A stretch of DNA of 8,985 nt, taken from Candidatus Gorgonimonas leptogorgiae (GTDB lineage: Bacteria; Pseudomonadota; Gammaproteobacteria; Pseudomonadales; Endozoicomonadaceae). The stretch is taken from assembly GCA_929200515.1 (NCBI GenBank), contig CAKNAD010000110.1, positions 1 through 8,985 of the forward strand, read 5' to 3'. The position numbers were made by a program, and so were the translations under genes. Below are positions 1 through 6,644 of this stretch, one piece after another. The first letter of the stretch is position 1. Every line of letters starts with the position of its first letter. The notes beneath the pieces are model-generated. The model was not told the DNA's origin. It did no database searches and saw only the letters and a list, made by a program, of their open reading frames with translations.

Positions 1-269
1 CGATGGACTAGCCATCTGTCTGAGCAGTAAATAGCAATTACGCTATGTGAGTATACTAGCAAAAATCAGTGTACAAAAACAAGTACAATATTTTTAAAAA
101 TTATTAACAAAGTATTATCCCGTGCCTAAAGTAACAGGTTTTACGGCACTTGTTGATAACATATTATAATTGTCAAATTTTTTATTAAAACATTAAGGTT
201 CATTTAGCTCGTGAAAAGTGTGCAAGAATATTGCATACTTTTCACTTAATAAATTGCTTTGTTCCTTTG
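1..269. other. intergenic region, no supportable gene
   Basis: No convincing coding region lies here. The first 33 bases are open in two plus-strand frames that stop at 28-30 (TAA) and 31-33 (TAG), so they could be the extreme 3' end of a gene lying to the left, but nothing distinguishes them. Small inverted repeats are visible: GATGG/CCATC around 2-16, TGTAC/GTACA around 70-87, and GTGCC/GGCAC around 122-149, the last extendable with one bulge. The rest is AT-rich spacer leading into the 211-245 hairpin, listed separately. Clustered small dyads suit a region where transcription of flanking genes ends, but none carries a clear U-tract. Confidence 0.5.
211..245 (-). terminator. 15-bp-stem hairpin, possible terminator of the RING protein gene
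   Basis: An imperfect inverted repeat has a nine-base perfect outer arm (GTGAAAAGT/ACTTTTCAC), one G-U-type position, five more paired bases (TGCAA/TTGCA) and a five-base loop (GAATA). It begins 25 bases past the minus-strand stop codon at 270-272, which is where a terminator of that gene would sit. Neither side has a classic run of T after the stem, so it could instead be an mRNA 3'-end stabilising structure or a bidirectional element. The pairing is directly visible; the role is inferred. Confidence 0.5.
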
Positions 270-3200
270 CTAATTACCCTTATTTTTTGTAAAAGATATC
301 TCGAATTTACCATTATCTTTTTCTTGTTTAATTATATTATTTACTAACATATTTTGATCTACAAGAAATTTCAAAACAAACGAGCATGCTGCCGCACGAT
401 GTTTTTTAGTGTTATTTAATGCTAAGTGCAATTCTGAACTGCTTTTTTTAGTTCCACACATTTTAGGTAAGCATGTTACTTTACTAGCAGCTTTAACTTT
501 TTGCGGTTGGTTAAAATAATCAAGAAAAAGATTCACATTAGTTTCAGTATTCTTAGAATACATTTTTTCTGCATGGTTCTCATCAATAAATTCTTTTTCT
601 ACACATGTATTTAGAATGAAATCAAAGAGATCGCTATTTGTAATTAATTCTTTCTTTAATTTTTCATAACTATTTTTCATAATAGAATAGAAATCTTCAA
701 GAGTGATATTTTCTGAAATTACATATTTATCTTCTTTAAAAACATTATTTTTTTGTACCGAAGGTTTTTTAGCTTCAGCAGGTTTAATAGATTGTGCTAT
801 ATTGCTTGCTGTTGGCTGAGGAGTCGCTTTAACTTCTGGTTTTTGTACTTCTGGTGTAGGTATTGTTTTAGTTTCTGGTTTGTTATCAGCAAAATATATT
901 TCTATCTTTTCGTTATTTGTTTCTTTTTGAACTGTTTTAGTTGGTAGTAGTTTCATATCTATAAGAAGTTTTACGATAAACCAAAATGGATCTTCGCGGT
1001 TAAATTTAATTTCATCCAATATAACAAAGGAATTGATAAAATTTATTACTTTATCTTCAGTGCTGACATTAGATAAGACATTTTTATAATTCGCATCAAA
1101 AATCCCTTTTGCTATGCATTTATTTAATATATATTCAAATACATCTTCATTCTCAATTAACGTTTTCTTTAAATCTATATAATTAGCGTGAATAATGCCG
1201 TGAAGATCTTCTATAGCAAAATGTTCTGCAGGTGTATATTTATCTTCAAAGTCATCGCTCGCTTGGGTAAAATCTTTTTTAGGCTTAGGAGCTTCTGCGG
1301 GTTTGTTGATTTCTGGTTGGGCAATGGTTTTAACTTCTGCTTGTGGTTTTTTATATGAAACACGATATTTACCATCGTCTCGTGTTTCAATGGTCATATT
1401 ATTTAATGGCATATCCATAGCTACTAAAAGTTGTAAAAGCCTTAGACATGAAAAGCTTCTTTCAACTTGCGTTTTCTGCCGTTTAGAAAAATAATTAAGA
1501 AAATAATCTATTTTGCTTGTAATATTATCATATGCACTCAATTGCTTTATACAAGCATTATCAATCGTTTGTTCTTCTATAATAGTTGCTAATATATACT
1601 CAAATGCATTAGGATTTTTAATAAATTTTTCTTTTAGATTAGAATAACTATCTTTGATAAGATCGTAAAAATCTGGTATTAACAAATCTTCTGAAGGAAG
1701 GAATTTTTTTCTAAAGTCATAGCTTACTGATACAAAATCTTTTTTAGATTTTTCAGCAGTCCAAGATTTAGACTCTTCTGCTATATTTCTTTCTGCTACC
1801 TTAGTATTACTTTCAGCTTTTGATGGGTCTACAAAGCGTATTTTTATCTTACCATCAGCTTGCGCCTCTTGAGATAGATATTTTGTTATCATGCCTTTTT
1901 CTAGCAGAAATACTAGAATATATTTATAGGCTATTTCTGTATCTACATGACCTTTGTACTTATCATAGTTTGTAAAAGCATACCGAATAAAATCATCAAT
2001 TTGTAGCTTTGTATTATGAATTTCCCTATTTTTATTTATATATGAAGCAGAAAGTAGATTTTTTGCTATGCAGTCATCTAATAAATCGGAAAAAATTTCA
2101 GGATTGTTCTTTGAGTTTGTTAGTAAATCCCCAAAATTGTTTTTTATAATCTGCTCAAGATGTGTCTGTGTAAGATCTGAAACATCATATATTGGATTTA
2201 TAGAAGATAAAACTTCTTCATTCATTTCTTGCGTTTTCTTCTCACGTGCGGCAAGCCATGTCTTTTCTGTGTCGGCGTTGCACAGATAAGAAACTTTGAT
2301 TGTGCCATCGCTTTGTTTTTGTTTGGATACACTTCTCTCTAAAAGATTATTTTCTACCAAATATTTAAAACCAGCTGTAGCACTAGTATCATCACAATGT
2401 ATCTGGCTCATACAAAATATTAAAAACGCATTAACTTGTTTTTCTAAAGTTTTATGCGTTTCGATCTTACCATGTCTTGCCCCTGATGCGAAACAATCGT
2501 TGTTTTCAAATTCATCAAGTGTATTTGTGAATATTTCAGGATCCATGATTAATTTTTCATATAAATACATATAATTATTTGACGAAACCTCTTTGAAATC
2601 GGAAATCGAAATATAATATTCTAGTGGTTTAGCTTTTTCAGCTTCCCAATATTTAGAAGTTTCACTTATATTTGTTGTTGCTGGTTTCAAATCACTATTA
2701 GCTTTTAAATCAGATACTTTGTTAGTTAGCGTACCGTTCTCTAAAAGAAACGCTAGAATAAGTCTACATGCATAAGAAAGAGGTATATCACCAGGTCGAA
2801 ATGTTTTATGAATATGTTCAACTAAAAGATCAATCTCTCTGTTAACATTATTTGCTTTGTTTATTCTTGTTAGATGAGATGAGTGAATAATACCTTTGTC
2901 TTGGCACATTTTGAATAATTTTTGATAAACCTCAGGATTATTCTTTAAAGCCTTCTTTAATTCTTTATAATTGGCATTGATAATAGTAAAAAACTTTTCA
3001 GAGGTAACGAATGAAACATCATATTTTACTTGTTCATTATTTTTTGCATCTGAATCATAACCACCCTCTGCAATGTTTTTTTTCTGAGATTCCTGCTCTT
3101 GCTGTTGAATGCTTGCTATTGTTTCAAGCTCTAATTTTATCTTATCTTGCTCTAATTTTTTTTGTAGTGCTTCTTGTTCTGCTATAGCTTTTTGTGTTTC

Positions 3201-3818
3201 TTCACTACTCTTATTAAGTAGTTTTTGGAATTGTTCTTTACTCTGTTCTTTGAGTTCAGGGAGACTATCAATTATTGCATCAGATACACCTAAATTCTTT
3301 AATTGATCGTTAGTAAGTAAAGAATTTTTAATTATATCGTGGTAGGCTTGTGTAGGATTATCAGAATAAATAACATTATTAGGATTAGCTTCACTGTTGC
3401 ATTCATAACATGGAACTGTACTGTTGTTTTGTGGTGTCTTTGTGTGTTTATCTTGTACCATCATTTCATGACATGAGTTATGATAAAGATGCGCACAATC
3501 AGGCAGTATTGTTATTACGAAGCTTGCTAATTTTCTCTGTGCTTCGTTCAGATACTCGGGAGCTAGTTCACTAGCTTTGTATAATTTATCCATACATATA
3601 CAGCAGTCCCCATCAGTAATATTTTTTAGTCTCAAAAAAGCTAACCATGAAATAACTTGATCTTTGTAAACAGTAGCTACTTTTTTGCCAAGGTAGGTTT
3701 CACGACCTTTGGAATTCACATAGGGAAGAGTAATTGGAATAAAAGCGCTTTTTTCTAGTTCATCGAACTTTAAAAACTCTAATTGTTGAGAATTAGATAA
3801 TTTCTGTACTTCACTCAT
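270..3818 (-). CDS. RING-H2 finger protein with coiled coil and six CARD-like helical repeats; putative ubiquitin-ligase-type effector
   Basis: A 1182-residue protein with no signal peptide or membrane segment. Residues 72-140 match the RING-H2 consensus with every ligand in place: C72-x2-C75-x32-C108-x-H110-x2-H113-x2-C116-x20-C137-x2-C140. RING-H2 domains usually bind two zinc ions and recruit a ubiquitin-charged E2 enzyme, so an E3 ligase acting inside a eukaryotic host is the natural inference. Residues about 185-250 are Glu/Lys/Gln-rich coiled coil. From about 275 to the C-terminus come six diverged copies of an all-helical module, joined by linkers that are proline-rich after copies 4 and 5. 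The start is set by AAAAGGA (3824-3830) five bases before ATG. It stands alone behind its own candidate promoter and a 14-bp tandem repeat array. I do not recognise it as a named gene. The finger is confident; ligase activity, secretion and host target are not shown. Confidence 0.85.
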   Translation of the reverse strand: MSEVQKLSNSQQLEFLKFDELEKSAFIPITLPYVNSKGRETYLGKKVATVYKDQVISWLAFLRLKNITDGDCCICMDKLYKASELAPEYLNEAQRKLASFVITILPDCAHLYHNSCHEMMVQDKHTKTPQNNSTVPCYECNSEANPNNVIYSDNPTQAYHDIIKNSLLTNDQLKNLGVSDAIIDSLPELKEQSKEQFQKLLNKSSEETQKAIAEQEALQKKLEQDKIKLELETIASIQQQEQESQKKNIAEGGYDSDAKNNEQVKYDVSFVTSEKFFTIINANYKELKKALKNNPEVYQKLFKMCQDKGIIHSSHLTRINKANNVNREIDLLVEHIHKTFRPGDIPLSYACRLILAFLLENGTLTNKVSDLKANSDLKPATTNISETSKYWEAEKAKPLEYYISISDFKEVSSNNYMYLYEKLIMDPEIFTNTLDEFENNDCFASGARHGKIETHKTLEKQVNAFLIFCMSQIHCDDTSATAGFKYLVENNLLERSVSKQKQSDGTIKVSYLCNADTEKTWLAAREKKTQEMNEEVLSSINPIYDVSDLTQTHLEQIIKNNFGDLLTNSKNNPEIFSDLLDDCIAKNLLSASYINKNREIHNTKLQIDDFIRYAFTNYDKYKGHVDTEIAYKYILVFLLEKGMITKYLSQEAQADGKIKIRFVDPSKAESNTKVAERNIAEESKSWTAEKSKKDFVSVSYDFRKKFLPSEDLLIPDFYDLIKDSYSNLKEKFIKNPNAFEYILATIIEEQTIDNACIKQLSAYDNITSKIDYFLNYFSKRQKTQVERSFSCLRLLQLLVAMDMPLNNMTIETRDDGKYRVSYKKPQAEVKTIAQPEINKPAEAPKPKKDFTQASDDFEDKYTPAEHFAIEDLHGIIHANYIDLKKTLIENEDVFEYILNKCIAKGIFDANYKNVLSNVSTEDKVINFINSFVILDEIKFNREDPFWFIVKLLIDMKLLPTKTVQKETNNEKIEIYFADNKPETKTIPTPEVQKPEVKATPQPTASNIAQSIKPAEAKKPSVQKNNVFKEDKYVISENITLEDFYSIMKNSYEKLKKELITNSDLFDFILNTCVEKEFIDENHAEKMYSKNTETNVNLFLDYFNQPQKVKAASKVTCLPKMCGTKKSSSELHLALNNTKKHRAAACSFVLKFLVDQNMLVNNIIKQEKDNGKFEISFTKNKGN
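285..2996 (-). repeat. six diverged tandem protein modules within the RING-H2 protein
   Basis: Approximate module limits are R1 2709-2996 (residues 275-370), R2 2280-2594 (409-513), R3 1827-2165 (552-664), R4 1347-1673 (716-824), R5 885-1214 (869-978) and R6 285-701 (1040-1178). The shared pattern is an amphipathic helix (F/L-x2-II-x3-Y-x2-LK), then N-P-x-x-F-x-x-IL-x-x-C-I-x-K-G-I/F, a short helix, a helix with I-D-x-F-I, a helix with A-x3-IL-x-FLLE, and usually a closing strand like DGKIKISF (residues 504-511, 655-662, 815-822, 969-976, 1169-1176). R1 lacks the closing strand and R2 is the most diverged. Copies differ greatly in sequence, so these are old duplications under selection, not recent DNA repeats. 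Confidence 0.75.
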
Positions 3819-3854
3819 GAAAATCCTTTTAATGGTAAAATATAATTGAATAGA

Positions 3855-4022
3855 TTTAAATTAATATGTTTAAATTCATATGTTTAAATTCATATGTTTA
3901 AATTAATGTGTTTAAATTAATGTGTTTAAATTAATGTGTTTAAATTAATGTGTTTAAATTCATATATTTAAATTCATATGTTTAAATTCATATGTTTAAA
4001 TTAATGTGTTTAAATTAATATG
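3855..4022. repeat. 14-bp AT-rich tandem repeat, 12 perfectly phased copies
   Basis: Twelve consecutive units of TTTAAATT(A/C)AT(A/G)T(G) fill exactly 168 bases with no gaps. There are three main variants: A ends AATATG (copies 1, 12), B ends CATATG (copies 2, 3, 9, 10), with copy 8 a B variant ending CATATA, and C ends AATGTG (copies 4-7, 11). The order is A B B C C C C B' B B C A. A degenerate thirteenth unit may start at 4023. The array lies between the candidate promoter at 4042-4069 and the start codon at 3818, so it would be transcribed as leader. It may tune expression by copy number or bind an AT-preferring nucleoid protein; neither is shown. Confidence 0.95.
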
Positions 4023-4041
4023 TTTGATTTAAGTAATCAAT

Positions 4042-4069
4042 ATTGTACAGTATAAATTATTATAAACAA
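4042..4069 (-). promoter_or_regulatory. candidate promoter of the RING-H2 protein gene
   Basis: On the minus strand, TTGTTT (4064-4069) and TACAAT (4042-4047) are separated by 16 bases, a fair sigma-70-type match. It is the best such pair in the 277-base gap between the nicotinamidase stop and the start at 3818. Transcription from here would give a leader of a little over 200 nucleotides containing the whole tandem repeat array. In such AT-rich DNA chance matches are frequent, so other starts within the repeats remain possible. Confidence 0.4.
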
Positions 4070-4095
4070 GGTAAAAATAAGATAAATATATATTT

Positions 4096-4737
4096 TTAGT
4101 GACTAATTGTTAAAGCTGATTTTAAATCTTTAAAGTTATCAACAATAGTTATTCCTAAAGTTCTCATTTCTTTACAGGCTCTATTTGCAGTTTCTGGATT
4201 TATACCACGACATGCGTTTAAGTTAATATATACATTAAAATGCTTAGATCGTTGTAATTGTATTGCTGTCATTTTTACGCAATAATCTATCGCTAAACCA
4301 CCGACAATAACATCAGTTACTTGTTTTATTTGTAGCCATTCTATTAATCCAGTACTGAGTTTTTCTGCGAGGTCATGAAAACATGCTCCATAAGGATGTA
4401 AATTAGTCTCAATTCCTTTCCAAACAACGTAATCATAATCAGTAATATCAGGGAGTTCAGGAATAGTTTCGAAGCCAAAAGTACCAGGGATAGCGTGTTT
4501 TACCCAAGTAAGATCAGCATTCGGATACTTTAATGGTTGTTGCATATCTTCATGTTTATCTACCACCCAAACTGCATTAGCAGGGTGGGCGTCTTTAGTT
4601 AGAATACGGTATTTTGCTAATTGACTTTGTTGATTCAAGATAGGCCCAAGAATATCGCCTTCAGTAACTGGCAATTCATTCGGGCATAAAGGTGTAAAAG
4701 TCTTTTGCGGATCGACATCAATGCTGGCAATAATCAT
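4096..4737 (-). CDS. pncA: nicotinamidase
   Basis: A cytosolic hydrolase that converts nicotinamide to nicotinic acid and ammonia, the first step of deamidating NAD salvage. The 213-residue length is typical of the isochorismatase-like cysteine hydrolase family. The catalytic triad is visible: D7 in SIDVDP, K107 in VVWKGIE, and C153 in GGLAIDYCVKMTA, whose neighbourhood matches the family's usual GLATDYCV. Metal ligands fit D49 and H51 (TKDAHP) and H81 (VKHAIPGTFGFE). After K107, a TNLHPYGACFHD stretch replaces the more common DSYSAF-type sequence, which marks a subgroup I associate with gammaproteobacteria. The start is supported by AGGAGA at 4742-4747. It is followed on the same strand by the RING-H2 gene 277 bases away, which has its own candidate promoter, so the two are probably separate units. 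Function is confident. Confidence 0.93.
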   Translation of the reverse strand: MIIASIDVDPQKTFTPLCPNELPVTEGDILGPILNQQSQLAKYRILTKDAHPANAVWVVDKHEDMQQPLKYPNADLTWVKHAIPGTFGFETIPELPDITDYDYVVWKGIETNLHPYGACFHDLAEKLSTGLIEWLQIKQVTDVIVGGLAIDYCVKMTAIQLQRSKHFNVYINLNACRGINPETANRACKEMRTLGITIVDNFKDLKSALTISH

Positions 4738-4787
4738 TGTTTCTCCTACATCATTTAGTTTAAAATATGGCTTGCTTTAGGCATTTT

Positions 4788-4811
4788 TACAATAGTATAG
4801 CAAGTATTGTA
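4788..4811. promoter_or_regulatory. 24-bp dyad overlapping the pncA -10 region, possible operator
   Basis: TACAATA (4788-4794) and TATTGTA (4805-4811) are perfect seven-base inverted arms around a ten-base centre. The centre and left arm contain the extended -10 of the pncA promoter, so a dimeric repressor bound here would block that promoter. The symmetry is directly seen; no regulator is known from the window. AT-rich DNA makes short dyads common, which lowers confidence. Confidence 0.4.
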
Positions 4812-4822
4812 TTAATTAAGGT
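4794..4822 (-). promoter_or_regulatory. candidate extended -10 promoter of pncA
   Basis: On the minus strand, TGCTATACT (4794-4802) is an extended -10 (TGn plus TATACT). A weak -35 (ACCTTA, 4817-4822) lies 17 bases upstream. It lies about 60 bases before the pncA start codon, so the leader would be short. Confidence 0.45.
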
Positions 4823-4853
4823 TTTATGTTATACTACTCAACTATTATTTGAA

Positions 4854-4880
4854 TAGACAATCTTTCTTATAAGTTATAAT
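4854..4880 (+). promoter_or_regulatory. candidate promoter of the plus-strand operon
   Basis: A perfect -10 TATAAT (4875-4880) is preceded by TAGACA (4854-4859) at a short 15-base spacing, or by TTGAAT (4849-4854) at a long 20-base spacing. Neither -35 is ideally placed, so the -10 is the stronger part of the call. It would give a leader of about 75 bases before the first operon gene at 4962. Confidence 0.35.
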
Positions 4881-4949
4881 TAACTTATTTTTTGTATTTT
4901 ACTGTAAATTAAAGCAATTAACAGTGAATTGTAATTAAAAATTAACACC

Positions 4950-4954
4950 AAGGA
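4950..4954 (+). promoter_or_regulatory. ribosome binding site that fixes the first operon start
   Basis: AAGGA ends seven bases before the ATG at 4962. A second ATG at 4954 overlaps the site itself and is in another frame, so it is not used. The 4962 start opens the long frame. Confidence 0.7.
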
Positions 4955-4961
4955 TGGCAGT

Positions 4962-5840
4962 ATGTCTTATTTTAAAGATTTTTTTGGAACGAAAGCAGCA
5001 AAGCAAAAAATTGAAGAACTCAACCAAGTTCACAAACAATATATAGAAGTTTTAGATGAAACTAATACTGCTATAGAGCGTTTAAATACTCTACGTAAAA
5101 CTACTTCTAAGAATGTTTTTTTAAAAGTTTCAGCATATATTAATTTATTAGAGAATGCTTCTAAAGAATTCGATACCGCATATACACAACTAGAACAACA
5201 AACGAAGTTATTTAATACTAACGCAGACAATTTAAACAAGCATTATGATGAAACAAATAACAAAATTAACACAAATAGTGGGGCGGGTATTCTTACTGGA
5301 GCAAGCATAGCGGCTTTTGCACCAACAGCGATTACTGGAGCTGTAGGTGTTTTTGGTACTGCTAGCACTGGAGTTGCAATTTCAAGTTTATCTGGAGTAG
5401 CAGCAACTAATGCTACCCTAGCTTATATAGGTGGTGGTTCATTAGCAACTGGTGGCGGTGGCATAGTAGCTGGTAAGGCATTATTAGCTTTAAGTGGACC
5501 TATAGGCTGGTCTATTGCTGGAGCATGTTGTATCTTTGGAGCTAAGAAAAAAATAAAACACAATGAAAAGGTTAAACAACAAGCTATTGATGCTATAAAA
5601 GAATTACAGCTAGAAATCTCTTATCACAAAAGCCTTCAGTCTGAAGTGTATCAGATTATTCAAATAACTAAATATCATAGTGATGAAATTTCACGTGTTT
5701 TATTTAATGATCTTGCTGCAACTGTGCCTGCTAGTCAAGCAACGTTTAACCATAGCAAGCAAGATTGCCTACAGGCATTAATAAATAATATTAATTCTTT
5801 TTCTAAGTTATTAAATAAACAAAGTGAAATTGAAAAATAA
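4962..5840 (+). CDS. coiled-coil protein with long glycine-zipper membrane region; first of a paralogous pair
   Basis: A 292-residue protein of three parts. Residues about 11-101 are a charged coiled coil. Residues about 106-194 are hydrophobic and extremely Gly/Ala/Ser/Thr-rich, with clusters such as GGGS (157-160), GGGG (164-167) and the helix-like LLALSGPIGW (174-183). A Lys-rich turn (AKKKIKH, 194-200) leads into a second coiled coil to about 250 and a C-terminal ALINN...LNK segment (271-286). The central stretch is of the glycine-zipper type used in membrane-inserting hairpins; I have seen similar stretches in uncharacterised bacterial proteins but cannot name the family. It has no signal peptide. 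It shares both flanking helices with the next gene, 27 bases downstream with no terminator between, so they probably form one operon and perhaps one complex. ClyA/Hbl-like helical pore-formers have the same coiled coil-hairpin-coiled coil plan, which is an analogy only. Confidence 0.85.
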   Translation: MSYFKDFFGTKAAKQKIEELNQVHKQYIEVLDETNTAIERLNTLRKTTSKNVFLKVSAYINLLENASKEFDTAYTQLEQQTKLFNTNADNLNKHYDETNNKINTNSGAGILTGASIAAFAPTAITGAVGVFGTASTGVAISSLSGVAATNATLAYIGGGSLATGGGGIVAGKALLALSGPIGWSIAGACCIFGAKKKIKHNEKVKQQAIDAIKELQLEISYHKSLQSEVYQIIQITKYHSDEISRVLFNDLAATVPASQATFNHSKQDCLQALINNINSFSKLLNKQSEIEK

Positions 5841-5867
5841 ATAATATTTTAGGTTTAAAACAAATAA

Positions 5868-6644
5868 ATGAATAGCTATTTTTATGATCAAGTGTTTACG
5901 AAGTTTAATACAGATGAAATTAAAGTTAGAATTTCTAAACTCTTTGATCAAATTTGTAAAAAATTACAAACTGCAGAAACTAAGCAATTAATATTTTCAC
6001 TTAAAAGTAGCTATGAAGAATATAATCAAGTTTGTAATAAGCTAAATTGTTTACAAAATGACTTGAATTTATTACGTAAACAATCAAGTTCAGAAGTGTT
6101 GAGTCAAGTAGAAGATTATATTAATTCTTTAGCAAATTCACCAATAGAATTTAATCGATGTTTTAAATTACTAGATGGCGAAATATCCATCTTTAATTCA
6201 CAAGATATAACCAGCTTATACGACAATAAAGTTATTAAACAAATGCTTGTCGATATTGTCATTGTGCTTTTAATGTTTACTGTATCTTATTTATCTTCTA
6301 ATATATTTATCTCCATAGCTATGACTATTATGGGAGTTCAATTTAGTAATTATAAATATACAAAATTTAAAAAAAATAAAAATAACTTACTAACAAAAAT
6401 TAACTTGCAAATTAAAAAATTAAAACAAGAAATTAGTATTTGTAATATTAGATGCGAACATCTTAATAAAGTTATTCATAATACAAAAGAGCATCGCCAG
6501 CATATATTATTACTTGTTGATATTCTTAAAAAAACTGCACCTAAAAACCATTTATATTTTTCAGTAGCAAGCAAACAATATCTTAAAGCTTTAATTAATA
6601 ATACTAAAGCTTTTGCTAATTCATTAAATAAGGAAGTTTTATGA
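5868..6644 (+). CDS. coiled-coil protein with short membrane hairpin; paralogue of the preceding gene
   Basis: A 258-residue protein laid out like its upstream neighbour. Two flanking helical parts (about 16-118 and 165-225) surround a hydrophobic stretch at about 124-159 that fits one hairpin of two short membrane segments, followed by a Lys-rich turn (FKKNKNN, 167-173). Residues 66-110 align without gaps to residues 41-85 of the upstream protein with 18 of 45 identical, sharing LN-x-LRK, YIN-x-L-x-N, EF and a final FN. The C-termini also match (ALINN...F...LNK, 10 of 18). The glycine-rich middle of the partner is missing. There is no good ribosome binding site (AGG at 5851-5853 is 14 bases away), so translation may be coupled to the upstream stop 27 bases before. 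Its own stop overlaps the next start. Function unknown. Confidence 0.85.
   Translation: MNSYFYDQVFTKFNTDEIKVRISKLFDQICKKLQTAETKQLIFSLKSSYEEYNQVCNKLNCLQNDLNLLRKQSSSEVLSQVEDYINSLANSPIEFNRCFKLLDGEISIFNSQDITSLYDNKVIKQMLVDIVIVLLMFTVSYLSSNIFISIAMTIMGVQFSNYKYTKFKKNKNNLLTKINLQIKKLKQEISICNIRCEHLNKVIHNTKEHRQHILLLVDILKKTAPKNHLYFSVASKQYLKALINNTKAFANSLNKEVL

Noticed and set aside
1..33. Possible 3' end of a plus-strand gene, or on the minus strand a start reading M-A-S-P-S at the left edge
   Set aside because: Only about ten codons are visible in any frame, two plus frames are equally open, and the minus-strand ATG has no ribosome binding site, so no choice can be supported.
753..3306. Several short plus-strand open frames (for example 753-947, 2296-2574, 3109-3306)
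   Set aside because: They lie wholly inside the 1182-residue minus-strand gene, lack ribosome binding sites, and have Cys/Phe/Ser-rich compositions typical of antisense shadows.
3855..4022. CRISPR array or plasmid-type iterons
   Set aside because: Units are 14 bases, directly abutting with no spacers, so it is not CRISPR. No replication initiator gene or DnaA boxes are seen, and the position in a gene leader fits a simple tandem repeat better.
4084..4095. AAATATATATTT palindrome after pncA as a terminator
   Set aside because: It is a low-complexity AT run with no GC in the stem; such palindromes are expected by chance in this DNA.
4096..4737. Isochorismatase instead of nicotinamidase
   Set aside because: The metal-site D49/H51/H81 set and the GGLAIDYCVKMTA active-site neighbourhood are those of nicotinamidases.
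4962..5840. Signal peptide or secreted fibre protein because of the Gly-rich stretch
   Set aside because: The N-terminus is charged and coiled-coil-like, and the glycine-rich part is internal and hydrophobic, which fits a membrane hairpin better.
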